The position numbers were made by a program, and so were the translations under genes. A stretch of DNA of 11,316 nucleotides from an uncultured Flammeovirgaceae bacterium. Lineage in GTDB: Bacteria > Bacteroidota > Bacteroidia > Cytophagales > Cyclobacteriaceae. Below, piece after piece: positions 1-7,050 of this stretch; within the stretch, counting starts at the first letter, position 1; each line of letters opens with the position of its first letter. Below the pieces are notes generated by a model that worked only from the letters and a program-made list of their open reading frames with translations, had not been told where the DNA came from and did not search any database. The stretch is taken from positions 1 to 11,316 of the forward strand of contig CAKZPJ010000717.1 in assembly GCA_937138955.1 (NCBI GenBank), written 5' to 3'.

Positions 1-20
1 GCAAAAACATAATATCGCCT

Positions 21-266
21 ATGATCCAAACATTTACCCTAGATGATGCAGTACGTTACACGTACGACGAAATGTCGGCTGAAGAAGCCCGACGATTTGA
101 AAAAGCGCTCTGCTTAGACAGCGAGCTGATGGACATGTTTCATAAACTGCATTCGGTAAAAAGCCGAATGGAAAACATATCTATTGATAAAGAGCCTTCT
201 AACCAGACTGTCAACAGCATTCTGGCGTATTCTAAGACTTTTGATATTCGGGTGGCTGAAGAATAG
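21..266 (+). CDS. Small hypothetical protein, anti-sigma-factor-like N-terminal region
   Basis: This is an 81-residue soluble protein of unknown function. It is mostly helical, and its residues 9-35 (DAVRYTYDEMSAEEARRFEK, then a Leu/Asp-rich stretch) resemble the N-terminal helical segment of Bacteroidota anti-sigma factors, which typically reads YxxxEMSxxExxxFExxLxxDxEL. Unlike classical ZAS anti-sigma factors it has no HxxxCxxC zinc motif, no transmembrane helix and no periplasmic domain, so it would be at most a cytosolic, minimal version. The ATG at 21 is the natural start, because only 20 bases of the window precede it. Whether a sigma-factor gene lies upstream cannot be seen. The stop codon (264-266) sits inside a hairpin that abuts the nth start codon 11 bp downstream, suggesting co-transcription with nth. 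That it is a real gene rests on frame length, composition and the family-like pattern; the anti-sigma role is inference. Confidence 0.7.
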   Translation: MIQTFTLDDAVRYTYDEMSAEEARRFEKALCLDSELMDMFHKLHSVKSRMENISIDKEPSNQTVNSILAYSKTFDIRVAEE

Positions 267-277
267 CCACTTTTTTT
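252..277 (+). terminator. Intrinsic terminator or translation-dependent attenuator at the ORF1/nth junction
   Basis: GTGGCT (252-257) and AGCCAC (265-270) form a perfect 6-bp stem with a 7-nt loop, extendable by a G-U pair (251/271), followed directly by seven T (271-277). This is the textbook intrinsic terminator architecture. It is unusual in position: the stop codon TAG of the upstream small gene (264-266) covers the loop/3' arm boundary, and the T-tract ends at the base before the nth ATG (278). A ribosome terminating at 264-266 would cover the stem and favour read-through into nth. The structure is seen directly; that it terminates transcription or is translation-controlled is inference. 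Confidence 0.6.
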
Positions 278-919
278 ATGACTAAGAAAGAGCGGTTTCA
301 AGAGTTTATCTCCTACTTTACCGAGCACCAACCTGAGGTAGAAACTGAGCTGGTTTACCGCACTCCTTATGAGTTGCTGGTTGCCGTTATTCTAAGTGCC
401 CAGTGTACTGATAAGCGGGTTAATATGGTTACTCCCGCCCTGTTCGAACAATTTCCTACTCCAGAACGTCTGGCAGCAAGTCATTTCGACGAACTGTTTC
501 CCTATATTAAGAGTATCTCTTACCCCAACAACAAAACTAAGCACTTGCTCGGCATGGCTAAGATGCTGGTTGAGGAATTTGGTTCAGAAGTACCTAGTGA
601 TATACAGGAGCTGCAAAAATTGCCAGGGGTAGGTCGAAAAACTGCTAACGTAATCTCTTCCGTCATTTTCAATCAGCCCGCAATGGCGGTAGATACTCAC
701 GTTTTTCGGGTTTCCAAACGGTTAGGATTAGTCACTCAATCGGCTAAAACCCCGTTGGAAGTAGAAACGCAACTCGTTCGCTACATTCCTAAAGAACACG
801 TAGCCAGTGCCCATCATTGGTTAATACTGCACGGACGCTATGTCTGTTTAGCTCGCAAACCTAAGTGCGACCAATGCAAGCTTACTCACTTTTGCCGTTA
901 CTTTAAAAATTTGGGATAA
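278..919 (+). CDS. nth: Endonuclease III (DNA glycosylase/AP lyase)
   Basis: This bifunctional base-excision-repair enzyme removes oxidised pyrimidines and cleaves the abasic site by beta-elimination in the cytosol. At 213 residues it has the usual Nth length. The helix-hairpin-helix is LPGVGRKTANVI (115-126), with catalytic Lys121 corresponding to Lys120 of the E. coli enzyme. VDTHVFRV (138-145) contains catalytic Asp139 (E. coli Asp138). The C-terminal [4Fe-4S] cluster ligands are Cys190, Cys197, Cys200 and Cys206, with the canonical C-x6-C-x2-C-x5-C spacing. The N-terminus starting at 278 aligns with family starts (the TELxxxxPxELLxAVxLSAQ region at 23-42), so this ATG is right although no Shine-Dalgarno is present. 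The gene follows the small upstream gene by 11 bp, and a hairpin plus T7 sits in that junction, so its expression probably depends on read-through from upstream or on a promoter inside the upstream gene. Confidence 0.97.
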   Translation: MTKKERFQEFISYFTEHQPEVETELVYRTPYELLVAVILSAQCTDKRVNMVTPALFEQFPTPERLAASHFDELFPYIKSISYPNNKTKHLLGMAKMLVEEFGSEVPSDIQELQKLPGVGRKTANVISSVIFNQPAMAVDTHVFRVSKRLGLVTQSAKTPLEVETQLVRYIPKEHVASAHHWLILHGRYVCLARKPKCDQCKLTHFCRYFKNLG

Positions 920-931
920 AGTGAATAACCC

Positions 932-962
932 TTTGGCTAACCCACTCTGATTTTAACATTTG
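932..962 (+). promoter_or_regulatory. Candidate Bacteroidota-type promoter for the nucleoside hydrolase-like gene
   Basis: TTTG at 932-935 is followed after exactly 19 bp by AACATTTG at 955-962. The known Bacteroidota promoter pattern is a -33 TTTG/TTG and a -7 TAnnTTTG with about 19-21 bp between them, so this matches except for T to A at the first -7 base. Transcription would start near 970, leaving a leader of about 100 nt before the ATG at 1068. The rest of the 920-1067 spacer shows no strong hairpin or terminator. Pattern match only. Confidence 0.35.
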
Positions 963-1067
963 GCAAGTAGTCCTCACCTTTCTATTAAGGATAGATTGCC
1001 TAGTGTTAAGCTTGCTCCCACTTGCAGAAATGCGTAAACTGCGCTGATACGTAACCTATCTGTATTT

Positions 1068-1991
1068 ATGAAAAACCTACCACACCATAAGCATTCCTTC
1101 TTTTGGATAGCATTCTTTTGCCTCATCTTATTTAATCATCTACCTACATTGGGTCAGTCTTCAACGCGTATTTTGTTAGATGCTGATACCGGTAATGAAG
1201 TAGATGATTTGTACGCGATTGCCCGGGCTTTGGTAGAACCCTCCTGGAATATTGTAGCTCTTAATGCTACTCACTGGCAAACTAGTCAGTGGGCTGAACC
1301 TAATACTATGGAAAATAGTCATCGGCTCAATCAGTTACTGCTGGGATACTTTGATGTTTCTGTACCCACCCGACGGGGCGGAGCAGCTCGGATGTACGAC
1401 TGGGGTGATCAGGCTAGGCATTCGGCTGCCGCTTACGAGATCATTAAACAGGCCAAAGAAACCCCCGCTGGAGAAAAGCTAACCGTAGTGGCATTAGGTG
1501 CACTTACCAATGTCGCCTCCGCTATTTATATTGACCCTTCCATTGAATCGCGTATTAAACTCTACTGGCTAGGTAGCAGCTACGATTTTGACCAGAATAT
1601 CTTGAAGCGAGTAGATTTCAACGCCATTATGGATGCTCAAGCATTAGAAATTCTGCTTACCTCCGAAGTGGAAATGAATGTTATTCCGGTGAACGTGGCT
1701 TCGGCTATGACATTTACCTTTGCTGAAGCAGAAGAAAAACTGTCCAATACTCATCCGCTGGGTAACTTCTTAGTAGATCGCTGGTACCAGCATCTAGACG
1801 GTAGTCGAGAAGAGCGTACTATCTGGGATTTGGCATTGATTGAAGCGATCATTCACCCCGAATGGGCAGAAAAAATAGAAGTGACCACTTCTCGCGACAG
1901 CGGTAACCGCAAGATTAACTATTATAGATCCATTGATACCAAACAGATGAAAGAAGATTTTTACAGTATCCTGATGGGCTATTTTGAGTAG
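1068..1991 (+). CDS. Exported nucleoside hydrolase-like protein (IU_nuc_hydro superfamily)
   Basis: This 307-residue protein probably cleaves an N-glycosidic bond, as in purine/pyrimidine nucleoside hydrolases, but in the periplasm. Residues 10-30 form a hydrophobic signal peptide (FFWIAFFCLILF), with likely cleavage near Gln30. The calcium/ribose-binding Asp cluster is present as LLDADTGNEVDD (36-47; Asp38, Asp40, Asp46, Asp47), in the longer NExDD variant rather than the classical DxDPGxDD. The family core LGALTNVASAI (143-153) matches LGPLTNxAxAL, and DFN (183-185) followed by DAQA matches the EFNxxxDPEA substrate loop. In the C-terminal motif the usual catalytic His-Asp is Trp253-Asp254 (TIWDLALIEA), so the leaving-group His is missing and substrate or chemistry may differ from IunH/RihA. 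The gene stands alone, with a candidate promoter at 932-962. The superfamily call is firm; the substrate is unknown. Confidence 0.85.
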   Translation: MKNLPHHKHSFFWIAFFCLILFNHLPTLGQSSTRILLDADTGNEVDDLYAIARALVEPSWNIVALNATHWQTSQWAEPNTMENSHRLNQLLLGYFDVSVPTRRGGAARMYDWGDQARHSAAAYEIIKQAKETPAGEKLTVVALGALTNVASAIYIDPSIESRIKLYWLGSSYDFDQNILKRVDFNAIMDAQALEILLTSEVEMNVIPVNVASAMTFTFAEAEEKLSNTHPLGNFLVDRWYQHLDGSREERTIWDLALIEAIIHPEWAEKIEVTTSRDSGNRKINYYRSIDTKQMKEDFYSILMGYFE

Positions 1992-2047
1992 TGACAATTT
2001 GCGTAACTATTCTTCCGTATCAGCTTATTCAGTATTCATCATAAACA

Positions 2048-2077
2048 TTGTTCGTACAACCAGATCAACTATATTGC
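2048..2077 (+). promoter_or_regulatory. Weak candidate promoter for the DUF4241/AraC pair
   Basis: In the 109-bp spacer, TTG (2048-2050) and TATATTGC (2070-2077) are separated by 19 bp, the spacing of Bacteroidota -33/-7 elements, and lie about 24 bp before the ATG at 2101. The -7 box departs from TAnnTTTG at two positions, so this is only a low-confidence suggestion. Nothing else stands out in the spacer. Confidence 0.2.
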
Positions 2078-2100
2078 AAAGAACTTTTCACACTATTTTT

Positions 2101-2730
2101 ATGCTCATGGATCAATCTATTGCCGAACTTTTTGAACTAGCCTTTGATGAAGAAGATATTATTGTAGAGTTGGCCGACGAAGAACTGCTATTTACCAATC
2201 AACCGGCGGGCAATCTGCAACTTAGTTCTGGTCAAATACTGGCGGGTGACCCCTCCCGAGCTACCGATGCACTTCAACTTACGACGACTGTTCCTACAGG
2301 AGAATTTCCGGTAGAAGTGGCGATTGCTGAATTTGCAGAAGGGGAAGAGATAATAGGCTATTTCCGCATTAAGTTTAGTGATAACGATCCCCAGCACTGG
2401 GAATCAGCGACCTACGTTGGTGATAATGCTAACGCAAGCACATTAGTAGAGTCCGGGATATTTATATTGGCTGATGCTAATGTTCTTTCCGACTTACCTA
2501 CCATTGATGGTGAAGAACGGGAGGTTATAATGAATAAACTCAGTGATGCACTAGATGTAACGTACGAAGATGACCGAGCTTGGGCTCAAATAGTATTAGA
2601 AAGTGGCAATCTGGTAGCTTGTTCATCGGGCGATGGGGCCGGAGCGTATTCAACGTATATTGGTCGCGATGAGCAAGGAAAAATTTGCCGATTGTTGGTA
2701 GACTTTGCTTTGTTCGAGGAAGATGAATAG
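2101..2730 (+). CDS. DUF4241-like acidic protein of unknown function
   Basis: This is a 209-residue, strongly acidic, soluble protein without signal peptide or membrane segment. The pattern recalls the DUF4241 family: SSGQILAGDP (42-51), VPTGEFPVEVAIA (64-76, family VPxGxYPVEL), YFRIKFSD (87-94), SGIFILADAN (118-127, family VDaGxxxxxD), and a C-terminal GDGAGAYSTYIGRDEQGK (177-194) followed by LLVDF (198-202), matching GDGxYxxYxGxDxxG...DF. Function of that family is not established. The open frame extends upstream to a TTG at 1984, but that would overlap the previous gene and read a non-family-like leader; ATG 2101 is preferred, and ATG 2107 (two codons on) is equally possible. The AraC gene starts 2 bp after its stop, indicating one transcript, perhaps a sensor or accessory partner of the regulator (inference). 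The family match is from memory of motifs, not a search. Confidence 0.75.
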   Translation: MLMDQSIAELFELAFDEEDIIVELADEELLFTNQPAGNLQLSSGQILAGDPSRATDALQLTTTVPTGEFPVEVAIAEFAEGEEIIGYFRIKFSDNDPQHWESATYVGDNANASTLVESGIFILADANVLSDLPTIDGEEREVIMNKLSDALDVTYEDDRAWAQIVLESGNLVACSSGDGAGAYSTYIGRDEQGKICRLLVDFALFEEDE

Positions 2731-2732
2731 CA

Positions 2733-3602
2733 ATGGCTGACGGACTGCCTAATTATGAGCTTCAGCAAGATCAGCAAGCTGTTCCATTCTCGCTCCGTAC
2801 TATGGAAGCTATTGACCAAGCTAATCAAGAGCAGCCCGATCAACCTCATCGGCATTTCTACTACACCATTTTGTGGTCATTTGCGGCTACGGGTACACAT
2901 ATGATTGATTTCATTGATTACGAAATTAAGCCCAACCACATTTTTTTTGTTAGTCCGGGACAAGTGCATCAGGTGCGTACTGATCCTGATCCCAGCGGAG
3001 TTGTGCTACTTTTTACATCCGAATTCTTGCAAATGAACGGTATTCGGGAAGAGTTCATTGAGCAACTCAGGATTTTTCGTACCTGTGAAGAGAATCCGCC
3101 ATTAATCGTATCTGAACCGCAAAAATCCACACTGCATCTTTACGTTAACCAGATGCAGCAAGCTCAGCAATTACCAGATTATCGCTACGAAGCTTTGGGT
3201 GCTTGGCTTAAGCTATTCCTGATTGCCTGTAATAACATTTGTGATTTAGAACCAGTACATCCCCAGCAACTGCAAGCCGGACAAACTATTCTTCAACAGT
3301 TCAAGCAGTTGGTAGAAACTCATGTTACCGAGTGGCATAAAGTAAGTGAATACGCTAGTCAGTTATTTATCACACCTAACCATCTTAATGATGTAGTGCG
3401 CTCGTTGCTGGGACAAACGGCTAAAGAATACATCCAGCGTCGCCTCACATTGGAAGCCAAACGACGAGCCGCATTTGAAGCAATCACCACTAAAGAACTC
3501 GCTCATAATCTTGGCTTCCGCGCCCCCTCCCACTTCACCAAGTTCTTCCGCGCCCAAACCGGTCAGTCTCTTTCTGAATTTAAGGCGAATCAATTATGGT
3601 GA
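2733..3602 (+). CDS. AraC-family transcriptional regulator
   Basis: This 289-residue cytosolic DNA-binding protein has a cupin-like sensor domain at residues 40-100 (HFYYTILWSFAATGTHMIDF, then IKPNHIFFVSPGQVHQV, a typical cupin hairpin of AraC sensors). The C-terminal tandem helix-turn-helix domain spans about 185-289. The first HTH is VSEYASQLFITPNHLNDVVR (204-223). The second is KELAHNLGFRAPSHFTKFFR (254-273), followed by the family signature TGQSLSEFK (276-284). The start ATG 2733 lies 2 bp after the DUF4241-like gene, so the two are probably co-transcribed. It converges with the NagA/NagB operon, ending 78 bp from the nagA stop. A local sugar-responsive regulator of that operon is plausible, but the ligand cannot be read from the sequence. 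The 78-bp convergent spacer holds no convincing terminator. Confidence 0.92.
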   Translation: MADGLPNYELQQDQQAVPFSLRTMEAIDQANQEQPDQPHRHFYYTILWSFAATGTHMIDFIDYEIKPNHIFFVSPGQVHQVRTDPDPSGVVLLFTSEFLQMNGIREEFIEQLRIFRTCEENPPLIVSEPQKSTLHLYVNQMQQAQQLPDYRYEALGAWLKLFLIACNNICDLEPVHPQQLQAGQTILQQFKQLVETHVTEWHKVSEYASQLFITPNHLNDVVRSLLGQTAKEYIQRRLTLEAKRRAAFEAITTKELAHNLGFRAPSHFTKFFRAQTGQSLSEFKANQLW

Positions 3603-3680
3603 AGGGGATAAGTTGAGGGCATATAGATTTGCTTTCATCGTTTTCCACCTTTAATGGTCAACCCATATTAGAGTCGCATT

Positions 3681-4820
3681 CTAACTCTCTATCAACATAC
3701 CACCCTTCCACACATGTTTAACCCCTATTTCTCCGTTCTCAAAACCAAACAGCACCAGGTCGGCGGTCTGCCCTGCTGACAGTATTGTTTTCCTACCTAA
3801 AAACTGGGCAGGATGCACCGAAGCCATACTCCAGGCCTGATCCAGCGACGCTAATCGCTCAATGAGTAGGTACTGAACGTTTTCTAGTAATGATTTTGCC
3901 GCTCCGGCCAGTAAGCCCGAACCATCGTTTATCGCTAAGCGACCATCACTTTCTAATACTACTTCACCGCCAATGTGGGTAGTGTATTCGCCGGATGGCA
4001 TGCCCCAAAACTGGGTGGCATCACTTATCAGTAGGGTCCGTTCTGGCTTCACTTGCATTACCACTTTCATAAAATTATTAGGTAAATGAAACCCATCAGC
4101 AATAATGCTAGCGTACAGTTTGTCTTGAGCTAGCTGATCCCATAATAAATTAGGGTGACGAGGAAGCTGGGTAGGAACCGCATTGCCCAAATGGGTAGAG
4201 AGCGTAGCTCCGGCTTCCACTGCCGCTGCTATCTGTTCAGAATTAGCCAGTGTATGCCCTAGCGCAATCTGAACACCCATCGATTGGCACTGCCGGATGA
4301 AGGAAGTCGAACCGTCCCATTCGGGAGCCAGCGTAATTAGTTTTATCCGATTGCCAGAAGCTTGCTGAAAGCGTTGGAATAAATCCCAATTGGGAGCTTG
4401 AATATGTTCTTGAGGGTGAGCACCGCGAGCACCATCTTGTTCAGAAATAAATGGCCCCTCTAAATGAATTCCACCTACACAGGCATCTACCAGTGGGTAA
4501 GCCTCACAGGCTTGGTTGAGGGTGTTAAGCAGATAGATCAGATTTTCGTCTGAGTTAGTAATCAGGGTAGGAAAGAAACTGGTTATTCCTTGGTTCAGTA
4601 GCTGATGAGTAGCATTCAGTAGGTCGGGCGAAGTGAGCGAAAGGTCATTAAAATCAATACCGTTAGTGCCGTTAATCTGTAGATCAATTAAGCCCGGCCC
4701 AATGTATGGTAATTGTTCTAGATCAGTATCTATCGGCTCTATTTTGTAGATAGTCCCGTTTTCAATCAGATACTCTTCTGCCTGCCCGGTCAGGCAATTG
4801 ATACCGCGGATACTGGTCAT
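3681..4820 (-). CDS. nagA: N-acetylglucosamine-6-phosphate deacetylase
   Basis: This cytosolic amidohydrolase (379 residues, normal NagA length) converts GlcNAc-6-P to GlcN-6-P plus acetate. The N-terminal barrel motif is LIDLQINGTNGIDFND (44-59). It carries Gln48-x-Asn50 in place of the metal-binding HxH, as in the E. coli enzyme, implying a single metal site. Metal ligands are Glu121 (GIHLEGPF), His189 (LGHT) and His210 (STHLGNAV). Catalytic Asp267 lies in LLISDAT. Substrate-binding DGFH is at 242-245, and the C-terminal sandwich motif SVHPAQFLG is at 334-342. The usual HLxNAM loop reads HLGNAVPTQLPRHPN, a variant that I associate with a separate NagA subfamily. It is the last gene of the operon; its ATG overlaps the nagB stop by 4 bp (ATGA), consistent with translational coupling. 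The next step is supplied by the adjacent deaminase. Confidence 0.93.
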   Translation of the reverse strand: MTSIRGINCLTGQAEEYLIENGTIYKIEPIDTDLEQLPYIGPGLIDLQINGTNGIDFNDLSLTSPDLLNATHQLLNQGITSFFPTLITNSDENLIYLLNTLNQACEAYPLVDACVGGIHLEGPFISEQDGARGAHPQEHIQAPNWDLFQRFQQASGNRIKLITLAPEWDGSTSFIRQCQSMGVQIALGHTLANSEQIAAAVEAGATLSTHLGNAVPTQLPRHPNLLWDQLAQDKLYASIIADGFHLPNNFMKVVMQVKPERTLLISDATQFWGMPSGEYTTHIGGEVVLESDGRLAINDGSGLLAGAAKSLLENVQYLLIERLASLDQAWSMASVHPAQFLGRKTILSAGQTADLVLFGFENGEIGVKHVWKGGMLIES

Positions 4821-5572
4821 GATTTGAGAAACCCTTCCTGCTGGTCAGTTCGAGCCGACTCAGTGTCGAGGTATAACTGACAATTCTGATGAGTTCGTAG
4901 AATAGAAGCGGGGCAGTCGGTTGAGATTGCACCGTTGAGGGTATTACCTACCGCCTCTCGTTTGGTAGGGCCGGGAACTACGCAGTACAGATATTTCCCA
5001 CTCGTCAGCATAGGAATGGTCAGGGTGATGGCTTGGGCAGGCACCACATCCAGAGAAACGAAACAGCCATCGTTTACCTGCTGCTGCCGACAGCGCGCGT
5101 CCAAGTCTACTACCTTCACCAGTTTAGGGTCATCAAAGTCAGCGACAGGCGGGTCATTAAAAGCAATATGCCCATTTTCGCCAATGCCTAGGCAAACAAT
5201 ATCGATTGGCTTTTCCGCAAGTAAATTTGCGTAGCGTTGGCATTCTTTCTCTGAATTATCGTCTCCTTCAATCAGATGAACAGCTTTTAACGGAACCTGA
5301 TCAAAGAGTTTCTCCTTTAAAAAGTTGGCAAATCGCTGAGGAGCATCCGTAGGTAAACCAATGTACTCATCCATATGAAAAGCAGTAATCTTAGACCAAT
5401 CAATCTGATCGGATTGCGCTAAATAATGCAGCATTTCGTTTTGAGAAGGAGCGGCAGCGAAAATCATTCGGAGTTCGTCCTGCTTGCTCAGCAAGTCGTT
5501 TATTCTTTCTTCTACCACGCTTCCGGCAGCCTGACCCATTTTTTTTCGAGTACTGAATACATGCGTATGCAT
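4817..5572 (-). CDS. nagB: Glucosamine-6-phosphate deaminase (NagB-type isomerase/deaminase)
   Basis: This 251-residue cytosolic enzyme is predicted to convert glucosamine-6-P to fructose-6-P and ammonia. Family motifs are FHMDEYIGL (65-73), with the proton-abstracting Asp68 (E. coli Asp72), and GIGENGHIAFNDPP (129-142), with His135 as the ring-opening His. Two positions differ from E. coli: Asp141 is Asn133 and Glu148 is Asp140. The glycine-rich phosphate loop is replaced by AAAPSQNEML (39-48). These changes mark a divergent NagB subfamily also seen, to my recollection, in other Bacteroidota and Planctomycetes. The conserved end VVPGPTKREAV...CPASILRTH (198-228) is intact. The ATG at 5572 keeps the family-like N-terminus HVFSTRKKMGQAAG. 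It is flanked by the symporter (5 bp upstream) and nagA (4-bp overlap downstream), so a role in amino-sugar catabolism is well supported; a relaxed substrate cannot be excluded. Confidence 0.87.
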   Translation of the reverse strand: MHTHVFSTRKKMGQAAGSVVEERINDLLSKQDELRMIFAAAPSQNEMLHYLAQSDQIDWSKITAFHMDEYIGLPTDAPQRFANFLKEKLFDQVPLKAVHLIEGDDNSEKECQRYANLLAEKPIDIVCLGIGENGHIAFNDPPVADFDDPKLVKVVDLDARCRQQQVNDGCFVSLDVVPAQAITLTIPMLTSGKYLYCVVPGPTKREAVGNTLNGAISTDCPASILRTHQNCQLYLDTESARTDQQEGFLKS

Positions 5573-5577
5573 AGCAA

Positions 5578-7041
5578 TTATTGATTAAGGTCGTTGATCA
5601 TTTTATTGACGGGTTGAGGAACATTTTGATTGGGTAGAAAGCCAAAAGTCACATACACAATGGTTGAAACCAAAAGAGGCAGACTAACTTCTAGAGCTAA
5701 ATTATTCAACTCAATATTCTTGGTGATAATAAATGTAATTAGTCCGGCAGCGATAGAGGCAATGGCGGCCGTTGAACCACAGCGGCGGAAGGCAGGAAGT
5801 AACCCGAACAATACGGGCACAGCGATGGGACCTACCAATGCTCCGAACCAAGTAACGATTAACCCGAAGACCCCCCCAAACTTTTCGTACTGAAGGGCAA
5901 CAATGATGGTAAGTAACGTAAAACCGAATGTAGTGACACGAGCTATTCTTAGCGAGGTTTTAGCGGATTGCATCTTTTTAGATACCGCCGGAAGAATATC
6001 GCGAGTGATCACCGCGGCAATCGTATTCACATCCGAAGAAGTCATCGACAGCGTATTGGCGAATAGCGATGCGACTACCAAACCCACTAAGCCTACGGGC
6101 AACAATTCTAGCGTGAGTAAGCCATAGGATTGAGTAGGATCTTCCAGATTGGGTAGTAGTAGCGGAGCCGCCCAGAGCGGAAAGAGCAATATTAAGGGCC
6201 AAACTAAGTACAGAATTCCTGAAAGGCGGGCTGCTTTCTTCGCCTCACCTTCATTAGCCGATGAAATATAGCGGGTGGCTAAATTCCAAGTGCCACCGTT
6301 GTAGCTTAGAAAGTTGATAAAAAGAAAGGCTAGAGCGAAGCCGACGGTGTACGGATCGTTGAACAAATCGCCGTTCCCCGCCGGAAGTCGATCCCACATG
6401 CCGAAGACGGAATCCCAGCCTCCGAGGCGCATCACCACTACTACGAACATCACCGTTCCAGCCACAATCTGCACTACGAATTGAGCAAAGTCAGTGATGA
6501 TTACAGCCCAGAGTCCACCGAAGGTGATGTAGATCAGCGAAACCCCGCCCGCAATCAAAATCCCGGCGGGGATAGAAAGTCCGGTGAATACTTCCAGAAG
6601 AATGGCAATAGCCGCCCACTTAGCTCCTACGTCAAATAACTTGAGTAGCACTCCACTCCAGGCCATCAGTTGCTGAGTAAACAGATTATAGCGGGTTTTC
6701 AAGTACTCCAACGGCGACTGAATACGAAACTGCTGCCGTAACCGCACCCACAGAACCGGAAAAACTCCGGCACTGGCAATGATGGTAAGCCCAATAGTAA
6801 ACGCCCACCAAACGTAGAGCGAAAAGCCGTGGGTGTAGGCTAACCCAGCGTAAGCTACGAATACCGCTCCGCTATAACCCGACACATGGTGGGAGATGCC
6901 CGACAGCCACCACGGCAAACTACCGCCTGCTACAAAATAATCTTCCGAGTCCTGGTTTTTGAAGTAGGACCAGATTCCGATAACCACTAGCGTAAGAAAA
7001 AAGAGAACAACGACCAGCAGGTCAAACGAGCTTAACTTCAT
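5578..7041 (-). CDS. Sodium:solute symporter (SSS family)
   Basis: This inner-membrane Na+-coupled transporter has 487 residues and about 13 hydrophobic helices (first at 7-25, last around 450-470), the usual SSS topology. The signature DYFVAGGSLPWWLSG (34-48) and SHHVSGYSGAVF (50-61) near TM2 are typical. GGLWAVIITDFAQ (175-187) is the conserved TM5 segment of the family. The Na2-site region is LSMTSSDVNTIAAVITRDIL (331-350), with adjacent Ser/Thr and Asn. Lying between the Tat oxidoreductase gene (9 bp) and nagB (5 bp), it probably imports the sugar degraded by NagB/NagA, most simply N-acetylglucosamine or a derivative (sialic acid, anhydro-MurNAc and other N-acetylhexosamines remain possible). 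Transport is not coupled to phosphorylation, so a cytosolic kinase must be encoded elsewhere. Cargo is inferred only from context. Confidence 0.9.
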   Translation of the reverse strand: MKLSSFDLLVVVLFFLTLVVIGIWSYFKNQDSEDYFVAGGSLPWWLSGISHHVSGYSGAVFVAYAGLAYTHGFSLYVWWAFTIGLTIIASAGVFPVLWVRLRQQFRIQSPLEYLKTRYNLFTQQLMAWSGVLLKLFDVGAKWAAIAILLEVFTGLSIPAGILIAGGVSLIYITFGGLWAVIITDFAQFVVQIVAGTVMFVVVVMRLGGWDSVFGMWDRLPAGNGDLFNDPYTVGFALAFLFINFLSYNGGTWNLATRYISSANEGEAKKAARLSGILYLVWPLILLFPLWAAPLLLPNLEDPTQSYGLLTLELLPVGLVGLVVASLFANTLSMTSSDVNTIAAVITRDILPAVSKKMQSAKTSLRIARVTTFGFTLLTIIVALQYEKFGGVFGLIVTWFGALVGPIAVPVLFGLLPAFRRCGSTAAIASIAAGLITFIITKNIELNNLALEVSLPLLVSTIVYVTFGFLPNQNVPQPVNKMINDLNQ

Positions 7042-7050
7042 GGTTTTGGG

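Noticed and set aside
962..1001. GGCAA ... TTGCC long-range pairing in the nth/nucleoside hydrolase spacer as a riboswitch-like fold
   Set aside because: The arms are 5 bp and far apart, with only short inner pairing; chance level.
1984..2100. Extension of the DUF4241-like gene to a TTG overlapping the previous gene
   Set aside because: The added residues are not family-like, the start is TTG, and ATGs at 2101/2107 give a good N-terminus.
3670..3688. AGAGT/ACTCT inverted repeat as a bidirectional terminator between the AraC gene and nagA
   Set aside because: Only a 5-bp stem, partly inside the nagA end, with no T-tract on either side.
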